Source: Coptis chinensis (taxonomy: Eukaryota > Streptophyta > Magnoliopsida > Ranunculales > Ranunculaceae). Taken from it: a stretch of DNA of 64,000 bases. Location of the stretch: the NCBI GenBank assembly GCA_015680905.1, contig CM027384.1, forward strand, positions 75,673,501-75,737,500, in the 5' to 3' direction. Under the pieces are notes generated by a model. The model did not search any database. It was not told the DNA's origin and saw only the letters and a program-made list of their open reading frames with translations. Positions 55,689 to 64,000 of this stretch are shown piece by piece (position 1 is the first letter of the stretch; every line of letters starts with the position of its first letter). A program made the translations under genes and the position numbers.

Positions 55689-57925
55689 AATTCGGTATTT
55701 GAATCTTAACCATGCATAATTGGTCTGCTTTTCGTCGAGCTTTCGATGCATTAAAAAGGTTACTAGGGAAATTTGGTAAGGAACTGCGACAATGATCTGA
55801 TACTGATTGCTAGAAAGCAACATTTAACAACTATCATGGTTAAGTCATATTAGTTGGCAATGAGTGGGCGGCCTAAAGAGTATTATATGGTATGGTGCAA
55901 GTTTCTAAATGCCTGGCTATCTCAACAGATATATCATATATGTACTTCGATCCTCATGTTCTTCATAATCGTTCATGGAAACTGCTTCAAAATTGTATTC
56001 CGACTTCTGTTTCAGCTCAACTTTTGTTTCTGAGAAGCTACACAAAACATAACGATCTGTTTTACAAGGTGCGTCGCCATTTCCAAAGTTTAACGGAGAA
56101 ACATAATTCGCCCAAAGGAAAAAATTAGTTGTTTTTTTTGTTATATTGTGCGTATTGAGGAATGAGGAACGGCCGACAACCCAGATGTTAACTCAGTATT
56201 GGGCTTGGAAGTTGGAACGGCCGCACCCTGGTCATGAACTAATGACTTAGATGCAGAACAAGCTCTACAGAGTCTGAGTCTGAGCCGTGATTGGTTTTGG
56301 TTTTAAATTGCGCACTAGATTAACAAATTGCAGTCTGATCTGGTAGGAGTAACGACATTTTGGTTCTAGATTGCACTAGATTAACAAACTAATAAAACAA
56401 GAGTACAGTACACAATCTTTATAGCTTTCAGCCCAATCATTTAAAGTGCAGCAATAAGAATACAGGCACTCAAGCAGTATTTGAGTTCTCTTTCCTTGGT
56501 GATTTAAGTAGCGAATTTTCGTTTATAGTCTTTATAATATACTAAGTATTTGATCATAGGATTAGATCAGATCATGGCTATAATCAAGGCATTCAATTTT
56601 GTAAATTATGATTTCATCATTCTACCTGAAAATGATGAAGTGAACTGGTGAATGAAGTCCTAGAACAAATACATTCTGGAATACAAGTAACTCCAAAATA
56701 CAGGAATAGGCTACCGAAAATCGGATTATTAACATAAAAGAGGAAAAGTGACAGAAAATAAGAACCATTTTATTGGAAAGAGACGGGGGACTATATGTAT
56801 GCCTTCTTCTTCTATTAAAAATTCTTTCACTAAGCAGTATTAAGAATCTTCTAAATATTTGATATTATCGCGTGTGAACACAAAGTCAAAATATTATTTA
56901 ATTATAATAAATTTTCTAGTCGTATAAGTAGGCTGTTAAGTCATGGGAAAGTTATTAGAGTGTAACACAGCCCAACGAAATCCAGTTCAATTAGTATGCA
57001 GGTTCTCGCCGAATTTTTATTGTTCTTTGGGAGTACTACTACTATAGTTAATAACATTGAATAGTGTCATAGGAAAATGGGACGAGATTTATAGATTTGA
57101 AAGTTTTGCAACCACCATTTTTAAGTGTTCTCTCAATGTTTGGGTGGTTTCCTGTCTGTTACATTCATTAAGCAGAGAAGGAAAATTTATACATATGCAT
57201 GAGGAGCCATTGAATGATCTTAATAATTAAGTTGGGGATTTCAATTCTTGAGAAGAGTTTGGTTTGGATCCGTAAATGGTGCATCAATGCCTCTGTGCTG
57301 GATAGAAACCACTAATCAATTTCAATAACTCTCACTTAATGCTTGGTATGCAATTCATTATGTTTATTTATGTAGATAGGTTGATGAATACAATTGTTCA
57401 TCATGATGACACAAATTTAAGCCTGGCCCAGAAATACTGTGTACAAATTTTGCATATTTAATAGATTTAGGTTGGTTCATTCACATTCAGATCCTTGGCC
57501 TGCCCATTTCAACCTCTCATACAACTCATAAAGTGTTCTAATTGTAATGGATATTGGATAATGTAGAAGATCAAATTTCTGCTGTGTTAAAGGCTTAAAG
57601 CTTGAATATATATATAAAATCACCTCGACAGGTATGGCCCCGATGAAACTAGTACCACTCTACATCACCTCGTCACCTACAGCCCTGAGTAGACTAGTAG
57701 ACTAGTATGACTCAATCTCTCACACACAAACACTCACTAAGGTTGTGAGGGAAAAGGCAACAACTTGCACAGTTGCGCCTAATGAATATCTTGATAATTT
57801 GACGAGAGGAAAGGATAAAGCTAAGATACTAGAACGAGCTAGCGAAATAGAAGTAAACCTACACTTTTTTTTTTTTTTTTTGCTTAAAAACCTATTGATT
57901 ACCATTAGGTATTATGTAACTAGTT
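55689..57925. other. Unclassified intergenic DNA
   Basis: No conserved domain was recognised. The 78-codon open frame at 55892-56128 begins at a plausible ATG but has no family I know. The remainder is AT-rich intergenic sequence, with a poly-T run at 57858-57875 close to the copia element. Confidence 0.45.
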
Positions 57926-57930
57926 ATTTG

Positions 57931-58591
57931 TGTTTGCGTTCTCCCTCACATGAGGAGAGAAAACGAAGTTCGTTCTGCATGGAAACATCAAAGCGCGACC
58001 CACATTCAGATTGGCTTTGACCAAGGCGCGACCCGCGCCCATGCCGTGGAAGACTTCCAGTAACTTCATCTCGCCCCGCGCTTAGATTGGTCTTGACCCG
58101 AGCTCGCCCCACGCCCATGCTTATTTTGGCAAGATTCTATTTTTCCGGAACCGCGAGTTTTGGCTTATATGTTTGGGTTTTTGGCAAAACCAAACACACG
58201 AGAGGCAGCACAAAAGTCAAAGAAAACCCAATTTTGAAAGCTATCAAGATTGAGAGATAACCTTTACAGAGAGACAACCCTGTAAAAAGATAAGAGTGAT
58301 CTAGCAAGGTGAGAGACTGAAAGGAGATATTGTAATCTTCCTTCCCACTTTATAAAGAACTAGCTCTTGTGGAAGTAGGCACCATTGGCCGAACCACGAT
58401 ATATCTTTGTGTTGTGGTATGCGTTTAATTCTGCTTTACATTATTATTTATTGTTAATAGTTGTTTAGCGAGTTGGGCATGTTAATATAGGTTGTAGTTG
58501 ATATTTAGAATTTGTCTGGAGTTGAATTGTGTTCAAATACAAGTTATCTGTGTAGTGGGGGAATCGATTGGTATTGGTATAAACCCCAACA
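57931..58591 (+). repeat. 5' LTR of the copia element
   Basis: TGTTTGCG...CCCCAACA, 661 bp. It has a GC-rich 54-bp unit present twice near the left end (from about 57992), a TATAAAG box at 58351 and T-rich R/U5 sequence. Confidence 0.93.
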
Positions 58592-58593
58592 AG

Positions 58594-58604
58594 TGGTATC
58601 AGAG
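58594..58604 (+). other. Primer-binding site of the copia element
   Basis: TGGTATCAGAG begins two bases after the 5' LTR. It is complementary to the 3' end of initiator tRNA-Met, the standard primer for plant copia elements. Confidence 0.93.
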
Positions 58605-58700
58605 TCAGATTAAATTAGCCTAGGGTGTTATCCAAATCTTGGTCGGAAGGTGTTTGACAAAATTCCTGAGAGAAAATTTGAGTTTAAATAACTTGTAGAA

Positions 58701-59969
58701 ATGGACCATTCCGTGAACACTCGCATGAAAAGTCTGAATAGGAAGAACTACACCATTTGGAAAGCCAAGATGGAAGACTTGCTTTATTGCAAGGACTTGG
58801 CACAACCCATTGAGAATGGAGGAGAAAGACCGGAAATGGTCGCCGCGGTTGAGTAGAGCAAGCTTGACAGAAAAGCAATTGGGTACATTCAACAGTGGAT
58901 TGACAACAGTGTCTTTCACCATGTATCCCAAGAGACAACAACTTTTGGCTTGTGGAAGAAACTCGAAGACCTTTATGAGAGGAAGTCGGGCGGAAACAAA
59001 GTGCTGGTCGTTAAGAAATTTGCCGACACGAAATACCAAGAAGGTTCTTCAATGTCTGAGCATCTTAACGAATTACAGAATACCATCAATTAGATGCATT
59101 TGTTGAAGATTGATTTGGGAGACGAAGTTGAGGCTTTGTTTCTATTAGGCTCTCTACCCGAAAGTTGGGAGACATTAACAGTCTCTCTACACGGAGCAGC
59201 CAAGGATGGAATTGTTACCATGGATAGGGCTACCACGTCTTTGTTGAATGAGGAGACTAGAAGGAGTTCAAAAGGCAGCTCCTCTAACTCAAAGATCCTT
59301 TTCACAGAGAAACGGGGGAGAGGGAAAAGCAGAAAACCATCTCGTTCTAGAGGTGATGACAGAAGTAAATCTAAGGGTGAAGCTAGAACTCCTAAGGCAG
59401 AGAGGCAATGTTACTATTGTGCCACCAAGGGCCACTTCAGATATGAGTGCAAAACACTGAAGAGGGATGAGAAGAATAACTGTGTACATAAAGACATGGT
59501 GCAGATGAACGAAAACACAGGCAGAGATACTACCGCACTAGTCGACGACCTAGTGGGAATTGTGTCAGATTGTGGTGTGTGTTGTCTTAGTACCTCATGT
59601 CAGGATACAAAGTGGGTGATAAATACAGGAGCATCCTATCACGTCACACCGCACGGGGGATTCTTCACTACCTACAGCTGTGGTAAATATGGTGAAGTGA
59701 GGATGGGTAACAGTGGCGTCTCGAAGATTATAGGCATTGGAGATGTTCATGTAGAAACCAATGTTGGCTACACCTTGACACTCAAGGATGTAAGACATGT
59801 CCCTGACATTCGGCTAAGCCTAATTTCGGCTGGGAAATTAGATGACGATGGCTTTGTAAACTCGTTTAGTAACGAGGTATGGAAAGTGAGCAGAGGTTCC
59901 ATTGTAGCAACCAGAGGGAAGAAAACTTGCTCTTTTTACAAAACACAGGCTAGTTTGTGTAAAGCGTAG
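58701..59969 (+). pseudogene. Copia gag and protease
   Basis: ATG 58701 opens MDHSVNTRMKSLNRKNYTIW, a UBN2-type gag. In-frame TAG codons occur at 58854-58856 and 59091-59093. The frame continues to a CCHC knuckle CYYCATKGHFRYEC (about 59410-59450) and the protease with WVINTGASYHVTP (about 59611-59650). The catalytic Asp is Asn here (NTGAS instead of DTGAS), which would abolish activity. A stop at 59967-59969 ends the block. Confidence 0.88.
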
Positions 59970-60020
59970 TGAATCGCGAAAAAGAAGCTTCCTCGGCGTG
60001 GCACAAGAGACTGCGGTCAC

Positions 60021-60710
60021 ATGGGCATAAAAGGGATGGAAGTTCTTGCTAAGCAAAAGGCCTTGCCAGACATTAAAGGTACACATTTAAATACATGTAC
60101 TCACCATTTGGTAGGAAAGCAACACAGGGTGTCTTTCCAAAGATTCCCTCCTCACAGAAAGGACAATGTCCTTGAACTAGTGCACACATACTTATGTGGT
60201 CTTATAAAAGTAAAGTCTCACGGGGGAGCTTCATACTTCGTGACCTTCATTGATGATGCGTCAAGAAAGATATGGGCCTATAGTCTGAAGACCAAGGATG
60301 AAGTACTTGGCGTGTTTAAGAAATTCCATAGCATGGTGGAAAGAGAGACTGGGAAGTTGTTGAAGTGTATTCGCTCAGATAATGGGGGTGAGTACATTGG
60401 GCCATTTGAAGAGTATTGCCAGAGTCATGGGATTTGTCATGAGCAGACCATTCTTAAGACACCGCAACAGAATGGAATAGCAGAGAGAATGAACGGTACC
60501 ATTGTAGAGAGGATAAGATGCATGCTATCTCATTCTAAGCTACCTAGGACCTACTGGGTAGAAGCAATGCGTACAGTCATGCATGTGATCAACCTATCGC
60601 CGTTGAAGCCTCTAAATAGTGACTATCCAGAGAGAGTATGGTCAGGCAGAGATGTTGATTATGGATACTTTAGGGTATTTGGGTGCAGGGCATTTGTGCA
60701 TATTCCGTAG
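60021..60710 (+). pseudogene. Copia integrase
   Basis: Pre-integrase and rve core domain: HKDN-like leader, the first Asp in FIDDASRKIW (usual position TFIDD), the second in IRSDNGGEY, and Glu in TPQQNGIAERMN. The C-terminal GYGDEKFGYKLYDP region continues after a TAG at about 60708 and runs in the same polyprotein to 60834-61238, an acidic linker before RT. Confidence 0.87.
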
Positions 60711-60833
60711 GATGAGAGATCCAAGCTTGATGACAAAGCCAAGCAGTGTATTTTTCTGGGTTATGGAGATGAAAAGTTTGGTTACAAACTCTATGATCCG
60801 ATTAACAAGAAGGTAATCCGAAGTCGAGATGTT

Positions 60834-62752
60834 GTGTTCCTGGAAGACCAAACCATAGCAGACTTTAAGGAGGGTGAGAAGCTACAGGCTTTCATCAATG
60901 ACCTTGTTGATTCAGAACCAGAAGTTCCTATTGTGGAACGTGCAGAAGGCATTGAGAATGCAGAGAACCATGAGTTTGAAGCTCATGATGAGAATCCTAT
61001 TGCTCATGATGGGATAGAACCTATTGGTATAGAAGATGCAGATGAGATGCATGAACCACCACCAGAGCAAGCAGAAGTGCATCCTCCTGAGGCACCAGCA
61101 GATGGGGCAAAGAGGTCAAATAGAGATAGACTAGCTTCAATCAGGTATCCACCACATACGTACGTGCTACTATCGGATGGTAGAGAACCTATGTACTATC
61201 AAGAGGCACTTGAAGGTACATACAAAAAAAGTGGTTGAAGGTCATGCATGATGAGATGGATTCTTTGCATAAGAATCACACTTATGAGTTAGTTGAGAAA
61301 CCGTAAGGACGAAAAATTCTCAAGAATAAGTGGATATACAAAGTCAAGCATGAGGAGAACAATCTTCACCCAAGGAACAAAGCTCGCCTTGTTGTGAAGG
61401 GATTCGGTCAAAAGAAAGGGATTGACTTTGATGAGATTTTCTCTCCTGTAGTGAAGATGATTTCTATCTGGGTGGTATTGGGTATAACCGCAAGTATGAA
61501 CCTAGAGGTTGAGCAGCTAGATGTTAAGACAACTTTTCTTCATGGAGACCTTGAAGAAGATGTCTACATGGACCAACCAGAGTGGTTTGAGGTCAAAGGC
61601 AAGGAGTACCTAGTATGCAACCTGATAAATAGCTTGTATGGGTTGAAGCAAGCACCGAGACAGTGGTACATAAAGTTTGATTCCTTTATGGTGAAGCAAG
61701 GAAACAAAAAGTCTGCTTCCGATCATTGTGTGTTTGTTCAGAGATTACCAGATGGGGATTTCATAGTGTTATTGATGTATGTGGATGATATGTTGATAGT
61801 TGGCCCAAACATCAACAAGATATCCAAGCTGAAGAAAGACTTGAGTGAGTCCTTTGAGATGAAGGATTTGGGTCAAGCAAAGCATATACTTGGGATGCGG
61901 ATCACTCGAGACAGAAAGAGTGGGAAGTTGTGGCTTTCTCAAGAAAGCTACATTGAGAAAGTGTTGAAGAGATTTAACATGGATCAAGCGAAGCCAGTCA
62001 GTTGTCCGCTTGGTGGCCAGTTCCACATGACCAAAGAGATGTGCCCAAAGGGTGAGCATGAGAAGAGTTAGATGGAAAAGATTCCTTATGCATCTGCAGT
62101 GGCAGCTTGATGTACGCAATGGTGTGTACAAGACCGGATATAGCTTTCGCCGTGGCCATTGTAAGCCATTTTCTGTCAAATCCGGGGAAATAGCATTAGG
62201 AAGGTGTTAAGTGGATATTGAGATATCTCAAGGGCACTTCCAAATCGTGTTTGTGCTTTGGTGGAAGTAAGCCCTTACTTGAAGGCTACACTGATGCAGA
62301 CATGGCAGGTGATGTTGACTCGATAAAGTCCACCTCCGGTTATCTGGTTACTTTTGCAGGGGGAACAGTTTCTTGGTAATCAAAGTTGCAAAAGTGTGTT
62401 GCCCTCTCCACTACAGAAGCCGAGTATATTGCAGCCACTAAGTGTTGCAAAGAGTTGCTATGGATGAAGAGGTCCTTCAACGAACTAGGGCTAAAGTAGA
62501 AACAATTTGTAGTTTTATGTGACAGTCAGAGTGCCATCTATTTGAGCAAGAATCTGAGTTTTCATTCTAGATCCAATCACATACACATGCGTTATCATTG
62601 GATTATAGAAGTACTCGAAGACAAGCATTTTTTGTATCGTGAAGATTCATACCGACAAGAACGGGTCGAATATGATGATCAAAGTCTTACCGAAAGGTAA
62701 GTTTGATGTTTGTTGTGTTATTGCCAGAATGGCAGCACACTCCTCCTGTTGA
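60834..62752 (+). pseudogene. Copia reverse transcriptase and RNase H
   Basis: A linker rich in Glu/Pro leads to RT, with frameshift and stop near 61230 and 61305. RT motifs are ARLVVKGFGQKKGIDFDEIF, EVEQLDVKTTFLHGDLEEDV, SLYGLKQAPRQWY and the active site LMYVDDMLIVG (about 61777). After a TAG near 62069, RNase H sequence (PDIAFAVAIVSHF, YTDADMAGD, STTEAEYIA, LCDSQSAI) is split between frames to 62752. Confidence 0.88.
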
Positions 62753-62792
62753 TTTGGAAATTGCATGGAGGAAGCCCCCTCACTGTTCGGGA

Positions 62793-62811
62793 GGGGGAGA
62801 TTGTTGGCGTT
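62793..62811 (+). other. Polypurine tract of the copia element
   Basis: GGGAGGGGGAGAT lies immediately before the 3' LTR start TGTTGGCG and primes plus-strand synthesis. Confidence 0.88.
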
Positions 62812-63462
62812 ATCCCTCACATAAGGAGAGAAAACGAAGTTCGTTCTGCGTGGAAATGTCAGAGCGCGACCCGCACTAAGATTGGCTTTGACCAAGGCGC
62901 AACCCGCGCCCATGCCGTGGAAGACTTCCAGTAACTTCAGCGCGACCCGCGCTCAGATTGGTCTTGACCCGAGCGCGCCCCGCGCCCATGCCTATTTTGG
63001 CAGGATTCTATTTTTCCGGAACCGCGAGTTTTGGCTTATATGTTTGGGTTTTTGGCAAAACCAAACACACAAAAGGCAACACAAAAGTCAAAGAAAACCC
63101 AATCTTGAAAGCTATCAAGATTGAGAGATAACCTTTACAGAGAGACAACCCTGTAAAGAGATAAGAGTGATCTAGTAAGGTGAGAGACTGAAAGGAGAGA
63201 TTGTAATCTTCATTCCCACTTTATAAAGAACTAGCTCTTGTGGAAGTAGGCACCATTGGCCGAACCACGGTATATCTTTGTGTTGTGGTATGCGTTTAAT
63301 TCTGCTTTATATTATTATTTGTTGTAAATAGTTGTTTAGCGAGTTGGGCATGTTAGTATAGGTTGTAGTTGATATTTATAATTTGTCTAGAGTTGAATTG
63401 TGTTCAAATACAAGTTATCTGTGTAATGGGGGAATCGATTGGTATTGGTATAAACCTCAACA
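62812..63462 (+). repeat. 3' LTR of the copia element
   Basis: TGTTGGCG...CCTCAACA, 651 bp. The duplicated 54-bp GC-rich unit is at 62863-62916 and 62939-62992 (AGCGCGACCCGC...CGCGCCCATGCC). Confidence 0.93.
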
Positions 63463-63467
63463 ATTTG

Positions 63468-64000
63468 ATCAACATCCTAGAACTAACTAAAGGAGAGGGA
63501 TAAAGCCACTCCTATTAGAGCCACTCTTGACCCACTTTATTGACGTACAAATTGAATTAAGTATATGGATTGAGATGTTAATGTCAGTGGACGAGTTTGG
63601 TTTATGATTTCATTATTTTAAGAGTACTTGTAGATTTTGAAAGGAAGTTTCTCTGGTACCAAACTGAATTTAACATTTGTACCTGAAGCTTTTAAGGATT
63701 CACTAGTTATGGCTATTCATTCAAAAACAAAATTATTTTGCATTCAATTTTCTTTTATACACATAAGCATACTGCACTTATGTGGGGATGTTATAACGTT
63801 ATATGCATTATAGGAATTTACCTAAAATTTTAGACTTCCAACACATGGTTAAAGGTTTGATAGCCTTATATGAAATGCATGTCACTATGTTCTGTTTTTT
63901 AGGATATTTCATCTTTTAGGATATGTGGTATGATATTTCATCTCGGGAACAAGGGTTCTATAAGGGACATCCCACTAGATACGTGATGTGCATAAGACCC
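63468..64000. other. Flanking intergenic DNA
   Basis: AT-rich sequence with no recognisable gene or element. Confidence 0.4.

Larger units (their letters stand above)
57931..63462 (+). mobile_element. Ty1/copia retrotransposon, complete ends, decayed coding region
   Basis: LTRs at 57931-58591 and 62812-63462, with the TSD ATTTG at 57926-57930 and 63463-63467. An initiator tRNA-Met PBS and a G-rich PPT are present. Domain order is gag, protease, integrase, RT, RNase H, which is copia order. Gag and RT motifs look Tork/Tnt1-like, but the lineage is uncertain. The two LTRs differ at several percent of positions by eye, plus small indels, so the insertion is not recent. Confidence 0.93.

Noticed and set aside
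55892-56128. Small host gene of 78 codons
   Set aside because: No recognised family and no splice or promoter context. Kept only as a note in the intergenic entry.
57745-58020. 91-codon ORF upstream of the copia element
   Set aside because: It runs across a poly-T tract and into the copia LTR, so the frame is accidental.

Overview
The window is nuclear DNA of a flowering plant, probably a eudicot. The evidence is two fragments of ordinary spliced plant genes, a plant L1-type LINE carrying DUF4283 and RNase H domains, Athila-type Ty3/gypsy elements primed by tRNA-Asp, a Ty1/copia element primed by initiator tRNA-Met, PIF/Harbinger, Mutator-like and hAT DNA elements, and a plant Helitron terminus. 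Most of the 64 kb is nested transposable elements. No tRNA, rRNA or CRISPR locus was seen.

Host part. The 5' end of a TLDc/EF-hand family gene lies on the minus strand (three exons, 1680-2123). A two-exon gene for a 108-residue single-pass membrane protein lies on the plus strand (52599-53917). With every inserted element removed the two genes are divergent neighbours about 0.9 kb apart.

Nest 1 (2604-47937). A near full-length L1 LINE of about 7 kb net, with a target-site duplication (TSD) of about 16 bp, sits between the two genes. Its ORF2 is split by two insertions. The first is a 30.2-kb Athila-type stack (6579-36798, TSD GTAGG). Element A lacks gag-pol. Element B, which has degenerate gag, protease, RT, RNase H and integrase, is inserted in A's ORF3 (10694-30651, TSD AAGAT). 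A Mutator-like foldback element (34879-36085, 9-bp TSD) lies in A's right LTR. The second insertion is a gypsy-LTR-like element (38178-46330, TSD CTTAG) that carries a solo Athila LTR (38911-40378) and a second copy of its own family (42097-45531). Removing the insertions rejoins the LINE.

Organisation of A and B. Both read on the minus strand. Downstream of pol, B carries three paralogous ORFs (here ORF1, ORF2, ORF3) of the putative plant transposon protein type, and A keeps the same three directly after its primer-binding site. Between ORF1 and ORF2 both elements keep a tiny ORF of 36-39 codons with one predicted transmembrane helix. It is preceded by a TATA box and two perfect matches to the plant mitosis-specific MSA promoter motif. 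This looks like an undescribed internal transcription unit and is the observation I rate highest.

Right part. A PIF/Harbinger element (48007-52183) with a broken transposase and a convergent Myb/trihelix-like gene carries a hAT MITE (51066-52010). After the small host gene come two MITE-like elements and a complete but defective Ty1/copia element (57931-63462, TSD ATTTG). Sequence differences between duplicated copies often fall on CAG/CTG triplets, so some frameshifts may be assembly errors at CHG-methylated sites rather than real decay.
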